64,000 bases of DNA, taken from contig NC_091249.1 of assembly GCF_042477335.2 (NCBI RefSeq), positions 14,796,501 through 14,860,500 on the forward strand, given 5' to 3'. Each line of letters opens with the position of its first letter. The first letter of the stretch is position 1. Positions 34,938 through 46,021 of the stretch are shown here, piece by piece. The position numbers were made by a program, and so were the translations under genes. A model generated the notes under the pieces. The model did no database searches. It saw nothing but the letters and a program-made list of their open reading frames with translations, and had not been told where the DNA came from. Origin of the DNA: Ovis canadensis. Its lineage: Eukaryota > Chordata > Mammalia > Artiodactyla > Bovidae.

Positions 34938-36485
34938 TGCCGGGGACCAGCGTGAGGAAATCCGCCCATGGCAAATGTCATGAGGAAGGAGCCTTGGCAT
35001 ACGCAAAATCATGATCAAGCCTCAGGAAACCTCCTGTTCCCTAGCATCTACTCCAAAACTGGAGTCTGTTTTATGGTCTCACCTACACCTCTTACTTTAC
35101 GGGGGCTCTCCCCCATAACCATTGTCTCGGAGAAGGAGTTAACTTGGAGCTCCAAGTCAATAAAAATTCCTGGGCGTGACATGAGTGTTTCAGTTTAAGG
35201 ACTCCTCTGAAGGTTATCTAGCCCACCTGTATAGCCACATGTGATTGTTTACAGCCTCCAATCTGAGAGGCATGAGATGTTTTAGACTTACTAAAGGCAA
35301 ATTCTTTAGGGGAGTTAGAAATTATCAGTATAGTGGGTTGGTTAGGAATTATATTGGTGAAGAGTTTTTCATTTGTTGTGTCAATAATTGCTGCTAATTC
35401 CCTGCCCTGGGTGGGACAAGGGTGTCTTAGGTCAAACCTCTGCTGACAGACTAGCTTGTGTGACAGGATTATCCATACTCCTGCCACTAGACACATGATT
35501 GTTTACTACCTCTCAACCATAAACAGCAGAGAGTTTTGGAGTATTTTGCGAGTCTTAATTAGAATAAGGCTTTTCTCATTGTTGAGTCAATGATTGCCGC
35601 CAGGCCTCCATGTCCTCAGGCACCTGGGAATATATTAATCAATGTATTTGGAATATAGAAAAGGAAATATAGTAGTTTTTGATGTTAGCAATACTAGACT
35701 TTTTGAGTTAATGAATTTTCTCTTTTGTAATAGATCACTGTACTTTGTTATAAATCACTGTGTCCTTGCTATGTAAAAATGTAACTTTATCACCATCTTA
35801 AGATGAAATAGGTCTTAAGGGGAACATTAGAGAAAGGATTTTCATTTGTTGGGCTGATGTTTGCTGCTAAATCTCAATGTTCCCTGCCCTTATAAGAATA
35901 AAACTAACATATAGGAGAAATAAGTATTAACCTTTAAGATTAATCAAGTTGACCTTGGGTTAAATAAATTCCTTTGTTGATTGTAACTCACTACACCCTC
36001 ACCCTATAGGAGTGTAACTTTATTTGGAGGGTGGTGCCTGGTTTAAGAAAAAACACCCTTGGAAAAAATAAGTTTTTGGTTATCAGAAGAAAGGATCATA
36101 AAATCCAAGACCTTTTTATGTGAAGCACCTGATTTTGATAAAGGTCAGGACTGCTGACACCCGCATGACTCTGTATTCATCCCTATATGTAACAAAAGGA
36201 TTATAACCAAACCCCAAAATAAAGAAATCGGATCAGTTTCTGGAAAGACTGATTCCCCCATGTCGTTCCTTTCTTGCTCCCCATTTTTCTGGCTGAAATC
36301 CCATCTGGAGAATGGATGCTATTCCACGTAGCCAAGTTATTCAGCCTCATTTTCTCCACTAATTTTCCTACACTATCCGTTTCCAATCTCTGTATATATC
36401 TGTGATTAAATAAGAATTTTTCCAAGGACGCCGACGTCGTACCAAACTTCGAATTCCCTGGATCCACCGGGGCTGGACCCCAGCA
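34938..36485 (+). mobile_element. solo class II ERV LTR, long variant, in satellite B
   Basis: TGCCGGGGACC...GGACCCCAGCA, 1548 bp. Flanked by CCCGAC (34932-34937) and CCCAAC (36486-36491), a 6-bp duplication with one change. The satellite register is preserved across it (491 + 297 = 788 bp). The left part differs strongly from the other LTRs. The middle holds diverged internal repeats (ATGATTGTTTAC near 35241 and 35497; TTTTCATTTGTTG-like words near 35368, 35574 and 35840) that account for the extra length. Confidence 0.88.
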
Positions 36486-39400
36486 CCCAACATACCCGTC
36501 TCCAGTCGAGAGGAATACCGAGGATCCTGCCAAAATCAAGAGGAGCCCCGTTTCCGCCTCCTAGTTTGAGATGCAGGTTCCTTCCTCTGGTTCGTCAGGA
36601 AAGGATTCCCGGCATTCCTGTCGCATCTAAAGAGGAGGCTCTATCAAAAGGAAAGTTGAGAGGAACTCCAGGGGTCGTGCCACCATTCCAAACGTCCCAC
36701 AAATGTCTCAGTCCACTCCAGAGGAATCTGATTTCCCTGCACTTCCTTGACTGTCACGCCGAGTATCGACTCACACCACGGTGGCACGTGTGACAGTCCT
36801 GTGGGAAAGCCTCGAGGGAAAGCCACAGATCCCTTGATCAATGCGACGGGAAGCCTGACACTGCTGCTATACCTCGGGAGGAAAGCGGACGTGCATGTCC
36901 CCACTCGAGACGAGGCCTGACTTCCCTGTGGGGACTCCAGAGGAACCCCAAGATCCATATCAGCACTGGAGGGGAAACCTCAGGTTACGGCCTTGACACG
37001 AGATGAGGTCTTAGGATCTGGCACCTACTGGGGAGGAATCCAGAGAGGCCCCTCGCAACTCGCATGAAGACTGGCCTTTCCTGAGGCCACAAGAGCGGGT
37101 CCCTGAAGTCCCCGTCGTACCTCAAGAGGAACCTGCCGCAGCTCGAGAAAATCCAGGAGGTTCTCCCCTCCAGGCAAGATGAGGCCCTTTTCCCGCTGAG
37201 GAGTCTCAAGGGAAATCACACCTTCCCTCTTGAACTTAAAAAGGGTCTTTCACACCCTTGCTGCAACTCAAGAAGTTCCCCGACATACCCGTCTCCACTC
37301 GAGAGGGACACTGAGGGTCCCACCAAAATCAAGAGGAGCCCCGTTTCCACCTCGTAGCTCAAGATGAGGGTTCCTTTCACTGCTTTGTTGGGAAAGATTC
37401 CAGGCATTGGCGTCGCATCTCAAGAGGTGGCGCTCTCAACAGGAAAGTTGAGAGGAACTCCAGGGGTGGTCCACCATTCCCAAAGTCCCCCAGATGTCTC
37501 AGTCCACACCAGAGGAACCTGATTTCCCTGCCCTGACTCGACTATCATGCCGAGTATCGACTCACAACACTGTGGCACTTGTGAGAGCCCTGTGGGAAAG
37601 CCTCAAGGGAAAGCCACAGATCCCTGTGTCAACATGAGGGGAAGCCTGACACTGCATCTGCTGCTCTGCAGGAAAACGAGTGTGCATTTCTCCACTCCAG
37701 ACGAGGCGTGACTCCCCTGTGTAGACTACAGAGGAACACCAAGATTCATGTAAGCATTGGACAGGAAACCTCAGGTTCCAGCCTCTACTCCAGACTATGT
37801 CTTATGACCCAGCAAGACTGGAGAGGAATCCCGAGAGGCCCCACGCAACTCGCATGGAGCCTGGCCTTTCCTGAGGCCACACGAGTGGGTCCTTGATGTC
37901 CCCATTATAACTCAAGAGGAACCTGCCGCAACTCGAGAAAATCCGAGAGGTTCTCTCCTCCAGGCGAGATGAGGCCCATTTCTGCTGAAGCGTCTCGAGG
38001 TATGTCACACCTTCCCTCCTGAACTTTGAAAGGGTCCGTCACACACTAGGTGCAACTCAAGAAATTCCCCGACATAACCGTCTCCACTCCAGAGGAACAT
38101 CGAGGGTGCAGCCAAAATCAAGACGAGCACCGTTTCCGCCTCCTAACTTGAGATGAAGTTTCCTTTCCCTGCTTCATCGACAAAGGATTCCAGGTGTTCC
38201 CGTCGCATCTGAAGAGAAGGCCCTCTCAACAGCAAAGTCGAGAGGAACTCCAGGGGTTGTGCCACCAATCCAAACATCCCCCAAATGTCTCAGTCCACTC
38301 CAGAGGAACCTGATTTCCCTGTACTTCCATAACTGTCACGCTGAGAATCGACTTATACCACGGTGGCACGTGTGAGAGCCCTGTGGGAAAGCCTCTAGGG
38401 AAAGCCACAGATCCCTGTGTCAACTCGACGGGAAGCCTGACACTGCTGCTACAGCTCGGGAGGAAAGAGGACGTGCATGTCTCCACTCGAGACAAGGCCT
38501 GACTCCCCTGTGGAGACTCTAGAGGAACCCCAAGATCCATGTCAGCAATAGAGAGGAAACTTCATTTTCCGGCCTCAACAGGAGACGAGGTCTTAGGACT
38601 GGGAACTGACTGGAGAGTAATCCTGAGAGACCCCTCGCAACTTGCATGGAGACTGGCCTTTCCTGTGGCCAAACGAGCAGGTCCCTGAGGCCTCCGTCAT
38701 AACTCAAGAGGAAAATGCCCCAACTAGAGAAAATCTAGGAGGTTCTACCCTCCAGGTGAGATGAGGCCCTTTCCCCTGAGGAGTCTCGAGGGAAATCATA
38801 CCTTCCCTCTTGAACTTCTAAATGGTCTTTCACACCCTTACTGCAACTCAAGAAATTCCCTGACACACCAGTCTCCACTCGAGAGGAACACCGAGGTTCC
38901 TGCGAAAATCAAGAGGAGCCCCGTTTCTGCCTCATAGCTCGAGATGAGGGTTCCTTTCCCTCTTTCTTCGGGAAAGGATTCCCGATGTTGCAGTCGCATC
39001 TCAAGAAGAGGTGCTCTCAAAAGGAAATTCGAGAGAAACTCCACGTGTCGTGCCACCATTCCAAAAGTTCCCCAGATGTCTCAGTCCACTCCAGAGGAAC
39101 CTGATTTCCCTGAACTGCCTCGACTGTGATGCCGAGTATCGACTCACACCGCTGTGGCATGTGTGAGAGCCCTGTGGAATAGCCTCCAGGGAAAGACACA
39201 GATCCCTGTGTCAACTTGACGGGAAGCTTGACACTGCTCCTACAGCTTGGGGGGAAAGCGGACATGCATGACTCCACTCGAGATGAGGCCTGACTCCCTT
39301 GTGGATACTCCAGAGGAACCCCAAGATCCATGTCAGCACTGGCGAGGAAACCTCAGGTTATGGCCTCGACTTGAGACGACGTCTGAGGACCCGTCACCTA

Positions 39401-40447
39401 CTGGAGAGGAATCCCAAGAGGCCCCTCGCAAGTCACATGGAGATTGGTCTTTCTTGAGGCCACACGAGAGGGTCCCTGAAGTCCCCGTCATAACTCGAGA
39501 AGAACCTGCTGCAACTCAAGAATATCCAGGAGGTTCTCCCCTCCAGGCAGGATTAGGCCCTTTTCCATTGAGGAGTCTCAAGGGAAATCAAACCTTCCCT
39601 CTTGAACTTCGAAAGAGTACTTCACGCCCTTGCTGCAAGTCAAGAAGTTCCCGGACAAACCCGTCTCCAATCGAGAGGAACATCGTGGGTCCCGCCAAAG
39701 TCAAGCAGATCCCCGTTTCTGCCTCGTAGCTTGAGATGAGGGTTCCTTTCCCTGCTTCGTCGGGAAAGGATTCCCGGCGTTGCCTTCACATCTCAAGAGG
39801 AGGCGACTCAAGAAGAAAGTTGAGAGAAACTACATGGGTCGGGCCACCATTCCAAAGGTCCCCTTAATGTGTCATTCCACTCCAGAGGATGCTGAGTTCC
39901 CTGCACTGCCTCGACTGTCACGCAGAGTATCGACTCACACCACAGTGGCACATGTGACAGCCCTGTGGGAAAGCCTCGAGGGAAAGCCACAGATCCCTGT
40001 GTCAACTCAACAATAAGCCAGACACCTCCGCTACATCTCGGGAGGAATGCGGACGTGCATGTCTCCATTCGAGACAAGGCCTGACTCCCCTGTGGAGACT
40101 CCAGAGGAACCCCAAGATCCATGTCAGCGCTGGAGAGGAAACCTCAGTTTCCAGCTTCGACTCCAGATGAGGTCTTAGGACCAGGCTCCGAATGGAGAGG
40201 AATCCTGAGAGGCCCCTCACAACTCGCATGCAAACTGGCCTTTCCTGAGGCCACACGAGTGGGTCCTTTAGGTCCCCGTCGTAACTGGAGAGGAACCTGG
40301 TGAAACTCAATAAAATCCAGGAAATTCTCCCCTCCAGGCAAGATGAGGCAGTTTTCCACTGAGGCGTCTCGAGGGAAATCACACCTTCCCTCTTGAACTT
40401 TGAAAATGTCCTTCACCCCCTTGCTGCAACTCAAGAAGTTCCCCGAC
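36486..40447. repeat. satellite I-like subtype B, about five monomers
   Basis: Landmarks at about 36789, 37580, 38371, 39160 and 39954, spacing 789-794 bp. This is the most regular stretch of the array. Short open frames here are non-coding. Confidence 0.88.
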
Positions 40448-41729
40448 TGCCTGGAGCCAGCGTGAGGAATTGCGCCCATAACAAGGTCATGAGGAAGGAA
40501 GCTGACAGGCATGATCAGGCTTCAGGGGCCGCCCTGGAATTTCCTGAGCATCCACCCCCCAAAAAATAAGAATCTGCCTGCTTTTCCACTCTTCAAATAT
40601 TCTCTGGAAAATGTCAACTCAGGGCTTTATTCTTCTGCATTTGAAAGGGATGTTTCAGTTAAACCCCCTCTGATAGCTCTCTAGCTTGCCTAACAGGTTC
40701 CCCAGACCTCTTACAGCTTGTGAATTGCTTACAGCCCCCCAACTGCGAGAGGCACAACGCTTAAAGCATCTTAAAGATACAGAGCCTTTTCTAAAGTGTT
40801 GAAAATTATATTGGTATAAGTTTTTCACTGTTGACTCAATGATTACTGCCAGGCCTCCATATTCTTTATCTTTTAGGCACCTGGGATGATGTTTATCAAT
40901 GTAAATGGGATATCGAAAAGGATATATAGTAGTTCTGATGCTAGCAACACTAGACTTTTGAGTTAATTACTTCTCTCTGTTATATTTCACTGCACTCCTC
41001 TTGTGTCTTGCTATGTAAGACTGAAACTATTTAGTGCTTTCTGAGAGTGGCACCAAACGCTGGGAACATCAATACAAATAAGTCTTCTGGTTGAGAAGCC
41101 CTTATCAGAAAAAAAGGCTGTAAAATGTTTTTTGGCCCTTTTGGCTGAAAGATGATGTAAATTACTTAAGACTTGTGTATACAATTAGGTATGCAGAGAG
41201 AAAAGCCAGGTTTTGATAAGAGTCTGGACTGCTAACACTGCATAACTTTGTGTTACCCACTTATCTCCATGTTTTATCAGAAGTATAAAAGGCCTTCTAA
41301 ACAATAGAGGACGGAGCCAGTCGCTGGACTGGTTTCCCCCGAGTCTTCTCTCTCTCTCCTTTTCTGCCTTTCCCTTCCTCTCCTGTTTACTATAATTTCA
41401 GGCTGAATTCCCATCTGGGGAGCAGAGGCTCGCCGAGTTTACTTATTTGCCCTGGCTATTAAGACCTGCGTGAAAGGGAGCCTAAGGTGAGGCACAGTAA
41501 GATATTCAACTGAGCACCAGTGGCCCAACGTAGAGGGTGCAAATTCCTTGTCTGGAATTTTATTGGTCTTCCACATAATCCACGTTGTTCAGCCCTCTTC
41601 CTCCACTTACTTTTCCTACTACACTATTGTTCCTTAATCTAATCTTATATCAATCAATATATAAGTATTTCCTCACCAGTGCCATCCAGGCTTCAGATTC
41701 CCTGGATCCACTGGGGCTGGACCCCAGCA
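40448..41729 (+). mobile_element. solo class II ERV LTR in satellite B, same target position
   Basis: TGCCTGGAGCC...GGACCCCAGCA, 1282 bp, flanked by CCCGAC (40442-40447) and CCCGAT (41730-41735). A TATA-like AAGTATAAAAGGCC lies near 41280. The target is the same satellite position (TTCCCCGAC before ATACCCGTC) as for 34938-36485, but this LTR is of the common subfamily also seen at 25057 and 62590. Confidence 0.9.
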
Positions 41730-42381
41730 CCCGATATACCCGTCTCCACTCGAGAGGAACACGGAGGGTCACACCAAAATTAAGAGGAGCCCCGTTTGGC
41801 ATCCTAGCTCTAGATGAGGGTTCCTTTCCCAGTTTCCTAGGGAAAGGATTCCCAGAATTCCCGTCGCATCTCAAGAGGGGGCGCTCTCAACAGGAAAGTG
41901 GAGAGGAACTCCAGGGGTCGTGCCAGCATTCCAAAAGTCCCCCAAATGTCTCAGTTCACTTTAGAGGAACCTGAATTCCCTGGACTCCCTCTAATGTCAC
42001 GCTGGTATTGACACACAACGGTGGCACATGTGACAGCCCTGTGGGAAAGCCTCGAGGGAAAGCAACAGATCCCTGTATCAATGCGACGAGAAGCCTGACA
42101 CTGCTGCAACAGCTCGGGAGGAAAGCGGACGTGCATGTCTCTACTCAAGACGAGGCCTGACTCCCCTCTGGAGACTCCAGAGGTACCCCAAGTTCCATGT
42201 CAGCACTGGAGAGGAAACCTCAGGTTCCAGCCTCTACTCCATACGAGGAATTAGGCCCCAGCACCGACTGGAGAGGAATCCAGAGAGTCCCCTGGCAACT
42301 CGCATGGAGACTGGCCTTTCCTGAGGCCACAAGAGCGGGTCCCTGAGGTCCCTGTCATAACTCGTGAGGAACCTGCCACAA
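41730..42381. repeat. satellite I-like subtype B, terminal partial monomer
   Basis: One landmark at about 42031. The array ends within a monomer at ACCTGCCACAA (42381) against an L1 5' UTR. This is the right edge of satellite DNA in the window. Confidence 0.88.
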
Positions 42382-43180
42382 GGTCCGAGTAGCTCAGGTG
42401 TTTGGAGAGCGTGGTTGCTGTGACTTATCACCTCTCCTGTTCCTGCTGCTCAGTTTTCTGGCACAGAAAACTGTGTACAACTGGCACACCTTCTCAGGAG
42501 GCTGATGACTGTCCAGAACCCCAAGAAGTCTTAGCTAGCAAAGAAGCCTGCTTGCAGTTTAATAGATAATGTCTCTCTGGGGCTGCGATTGCCCCCTTCC
42601 AGCTCTGGCTGCCTGTCACCAGAGGGGGATGGTGTGGTAGCTATCCTACAGTCTGGTTTGCTAGCCCAAGTTACTTCACTCTGATTACCCTCAGGGCGTT
42701 CTGGCCCGATCCTTACTCTAAGCCATGCAGCCTGCACCTCCCTGCCAAGCCCCTGCTTGCTAGTGGCAGATGCAGGCGTCTGTGCTGCTTCTCTGCTGGG
42801 GAAGTTACCATTGGGCTCATAATCTATGGGGTTTAATTACTCATTTATTTTCCTCCCTGTTATTTTGCCCTCTGTGCTTCCAAGGCTTGCCACAGACTCA
42901 GCAGTGAGAGTGTTTCCTGTTGTTTGGAAACCTCTCTTTTTAAGACTCCCTTCCTGGGACAGAGCTCCATCCCTACCTCTTTTGTCTTTTTTTGTCTTTT
43001 ATATTTTTTCCTACCTCTTTTCGAAGACAATGGGCTGCTTTTCTGGGTGCCTGATGTCCTCTGCTGGCATTCAGAAGTTGTTTTGTGGAATTTACTCAGT
43101 GTTTAAATGTTCTTTTAATGAATTTTTGGGGAAGAAAGTGGTCTCCCCATCCTATTCCTCTGCCATCTTAGGACCGCCCA
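42382..43180 (-). mobile_element. ruminant L1 5' UTR fragment
   Basis: Minus strand starts GGGCGGTCCTAAGATGGC, with an AAGATGGC word resembling the YY1 site found at L1 promoters, then GCAGAGGAATAGGATGGGG and a long purine-rich UTR. I recognise it as the L1 5' end of the bovine type. Only about 800 bp is present; it stops at the satellite edge with no ORF1. The L1 at 16151-21898 lacks this far 5' part. Confidence 0.75.
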
Positions 43181-43503
43181 TTCCAGAATTGATGCTTTAA
43201 GACTGTGCCTCTGGAGAAGACTCTTGAGAGCCCCTTGGACTGCAAGGAGATGAAACCAGCGAATCCTAAAGGAAATCAGTCTTGAGTGTTCATTGAAAGG
43301 ACTGATGCTGAAGCTGAAATGCCAGTACTTTGGCCACGTGATATGAAGAACTAATTCACTGGAAAAGACCCTGAGGCTGGGAAAGATTGAAGGCAGGAGG
43401 AGAAGGCAATGACAGAGGATGAGATGGTTGGATGGTATTACCAGCTTGATGGACATGAGTTCAAGCAGGTTCTGGGAGCTGGTGATTGACAGGGAAGTGA
43501 AAT
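43181..43503 (+). mobile_element. BovB LINE 3' fragment
   Basis: Plus-strand BovB sequence from AATTGATGCTTTAAGACTG through GGCCACGTGATATGAAGA and GGATGGTATTACC to GACAGGGAAGTG, i.e. the C-terminal end of the BovB reading frame. It is decayed and cut short of the BovB 3' end by the gamma-type ERV at 43504. Confidence 0.85.
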
Positions 43504-43985
43504 GTTGTTGCTGACACATGAAAAGACGCTGGGATTCTTGACCTCTGGAGGAGAAGAATTCAATCCAGACCCAGAGACGAGGCTTGATCACTCAGAGCTT
43601 TGTGTAATAAAGTTTTATTAAAGTATAAAGGAGAAAGCTTCTGACATAGGCATCAGAAGGGGGCAGAAAGAGTACCCCCTTGCTAGTGTTAGCCATGGAG
43701 TTATATACTCTCTAATTAGTTATTACAGTGAATCTAAAGAATGTCTGGAGGTTGTAAAGACCTCACTAGACCTACTCCCATAATTTACACCTTAAGATAA
43801 CAGGATTAGCCAGGAGGTTTTTTCCAGAGACTGTCTTCAAGCAGGATACATTATTGTTATATATTCTTAAGGAATGTAAAGCGACAACTAAGCTTGTCTT
43901 TTCTTCCTCCTTGAGAATTCCAGACCCCTCTCTCCTTGGGGACCCCTGGACTTCTTATCAATCTGCCTAGGAATTGACTCTCTCA
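43504..43985 (-). mobile_element. 3' LTR of the class I ERV
   Basis: About 480 bp. On the minus strand it starts TGAGAGAGTCAATTCC right after the PPT and ends near CAGCAACAACA. An ACTTTAATAAAAC-type polyadenylation region is near 43605-43622. Confidence 0.78.
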
Positions 43986-44003
43986 TTCCCCCCTTTTCTT
44001 TTA
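43986..44003 (-). other. polypurine tract of the class I ERV
   Basis: AAAAGAAAAGGGGGGAA on the minus strand abuts the LTR start TGAGAG. It defines the LTR boundary. Confidence 0.78.
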
Positions 44004-44333
44004 GGAGAATTATGTTGCCAAGGGAAGGGGGGCATCGTTTTGTTCCACAACTACTTCCTGCTGTTTAGGGGCGTGGTCCTTAAATTGTTAAGGCAACATA
44101 TTCTCCTAACCCTCATATTGAGGGTCCCAAGTAATAGTTGGAGGAGGATGTGGCACTCGTAGGAGCTTGGACAACCGTTTATAACTTAAAAGCTTTTAGA
44201 CGGTTAGAAAACCGCATTATAGTTACAGATGTAAGGCAAAATAGTCATTAAACCAAGTTAAAATCAAAATGAAAAGTCACTTTATGTCTATAGTTACATC
44301 GGTCCATCTTAAGGTTGTTAGATGTCATCAGTT
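44004..44333 (-). other. residual 3' internal region of the class I ERV, no ORF recognised
   Basis: About 330 bp between the env fragment and the PPT. I see no conserved motif; the bulk of env, including any transmembrane subunit, is missing. Confidence 0.5.
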
Positions 44334-44600
44334 TAAAAAGAGGCATCACATGCGATTGTTGTTGAAGGTATTTGCAGACTTGGAAAAGTATTTTCCTTGA
44401 AGTGGAGATGTCCACCATGGGAAGCCTTCCACTGGTGAAGAGGGGAGTGCTCCACAGACCCAGCAGTTAGGATGATTGTGAAATGCTGTGTAGGAGTGAG
44501 CCCAGGACAGGAAGGCATTGTCTTGAGGATCAAACAGCAGATTTAGGATTTTTGGAGTCAGCAGAAGTTGGCTCACATAGATTATCAGGCCCATCTGAAA
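44334..44600 (-). pseudogene. env: env N-terminal fragment, class I ERV
   Basis: A minus-strand segment shows HPNCWVCGALPSSPV followed by FPWWTSPLQGKYF, a pattern typical of the surface-subunit start in class I ERVs. About 80 codons survive and the rest of env is absent. It overlaps the end of the pol segment in another frame. Confidence 0.75.
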
Positions 44601-45060
44601 AGTACAAAGTCAGAGCATAGAAAGTAAAGACATAAAATGAAGTCACTTGGTTCTGGTCAGGGTGCCACCTCTTAACTCGAGTGTGATGTACCCACGAATC
44701 ACTTCCTGGCACTTTGACAGCTGTGGGAGAAGAAAGAATAACCTGGTAAGGGCCTTCCCAGAGGGGCTTGAGGGATTGGCCACCAGATCTCAATGTTTTT
44801 ATGAGGACCTCAGTTCCTGGCTCAAATAGAGGCTTGCTTGACTCAGAGGCTGGGTCAGGAATCATCTCCTGGAGTGTTTTTACACTCAAAATAGGAGTGT
44901 TGTATGAACTGTTACAGGGAATTAATAGTTCCTGCTCTTCTAAATTCTCAATGATGGGTTTTAACCCTTCTTTAACCTCAGGTTTCAGTGGATACTGCTT
45001 CTTATGTGGAAATAAGTGTGAGTCTTTGAGCTTAACAACTACAGGAATAGCATTTTGTGC
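44530..45060 (-). pseudogene. pol: pol remnant: RT N-terminus joined to integrase C-terminus
   Basis: Upstream half (about 44890-45060) shows the RT entry region with QYPLKPEVKEGLKPIIENL and CNSSYNTPIL. It runs straight into a segment (44530-44889) with EPGTEVLIKTL, LWEGPYQVILSSPTAVKV and WVHHTRVKRW, the integrase C-terminal domain. Everything between, including the polymerase core, RNase H and the integrase catalytic core, is missing. The join near 44890 keeps the frame open, so a deletion is simple to infer. Confidence 0.82.
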
Positions 45061-45467
45061 TCAACCCACAGATTTTCCATCAGCCCATACTCTAGGGTTT
45101 ACATTTTGTTCAATTAAAGGGAGAGAAAGGGAAGGCTCCATATTCATGAAAACAGAGGCATGGACCTTGATCAGTATATCCCTCCCCAAAAAGGGTGAGG
45201 GAGACTCTGGCACAATCAGAAACTCGTGTGAAAATAGCACAGGGTAAGTCACAACTTATAGAACTGAAGTAATACTTTTGGCTTGTCCAGACAGTGCCAT
45301 TATGGAAGAAGATCAGGAAGAAAGTGGGCCAAGAGCTTCAGTAAGCACAGAGTAAATTGCCCCAGTATCTAAAACAATATCGATGGATTAACCCCCACAG
45401 TTATTAATACTTGGGTTTCCTCAGGTACAATTAGGATGGGAACTTGTGTGGGGACCCCCGGGCACCT
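45061..45467 (-). pseudogene. pro: protease remnant, class I ERV
   Basis: On the minus strand VLDTGAIYSVL (the DTGA codons at 45358-45369) is the aspartic protease active site. It is followed downstream by LIVPESPSPFLGRDILIK, the protease end leading to RT. In-frame stops and a frame change separate the two motifs. Confidence 0.8.
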
Positions 45468-46021
45468 TCAGCCCTGTTTCTCTTGAGAGTCTGACACCTG
45501 AGACCTATGGCTCTGGGAGAAGTCTCTTCCAGTGTGGTCCTTTGCAGACCGGACATGGAGCCAGGGGCAGCTTAGATGCCTGAGAGCAATCCCGCTTGAG
45601 GTGCCCCTCCTTTCTGTAGTAATAGCAAGCCCATCCCTTTTCACCTGGGTCCCTCTGGGCATTTTGCTCAGGCTGTTTAAGAACGGTTCTCACAGCCATT
45701 GCAAGGGCTTCCACCTGTTCCTTTGTCTTTATCTACCTTTCTTTCTTTTCCTCATATTTCCTACCATAATAGACTGAGCCAGTTGCAACAGATTATCTAA
45801 AGACTGATTTTGTCCATACGCCCATTTCAATAGCTTACAGCAGATATCTGGAGCTGACTGAGTGAAAAATCTTTTAAGATCAACTTTCCCTCTTCACTTC
45901 TAGGATCAATCTCACTGAATCCGTGAAGGGCTTCTCTCAGTCTGTCTAGGAATTTACCAGAGGCTACCTTCTGCTCCTGTTCTATGTTTGCCAATTTGCC
46001 ATCGTTTAAAGGCTTAGCCAT
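45468..46021 (-). pseudogene. gag: gag remnant: capsid end and nucleocapsid, class I ERV
   Basis: The segment 45827-46021 shows QEQKVASGKFLDRLREAL, resembling the gammaretroviral capsid homology region. The segment 45468-45714 shows a degenerate single zinc knuckle, CYYYRKEGHLKRDC, in which the second Cys is Tyr. The two are in different frames. Matrix and most of capsid are missing. Confidence 0.75.

Larger units (their letters stand above)
43504..46021 (-). mobile_element. gammaretrovirus-like (class I) ERV, internally deleted, 5' end missing
   Basis: Minus-strand order: gag capsid end (to 46021), nucleocapsid, protease, RT start fused to integrase end, a short env piece, PPT, 3' LTR. No 5' LTR or PBS is present; the left end in viral sense stops at BovB sequence near 46022. 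Class I assignment rests on protease and RT-start sequence, a single CCHC-like knuckle, and CWVCG with PWWTSPLQG in env. Confidence 0.82.

Noticed and set aside
1..42381. Assignment as a functional centromere or telomere
   Set aside because: Satellite I-like DNA is usually pericentromeric, but sequence alone cannot show CENP-A chromatin. No CENP-B-box-like motif or TTAGGG array was noticed.
42382..43180. A host gene exon or promoter, suggested by a lower repeat look and an AAGATGGC motif
   Set aside because: It reads as an L1 5' UTR of the bovine type on the minus strand; the motif is the expected YY1-like site of an L1 promoter.
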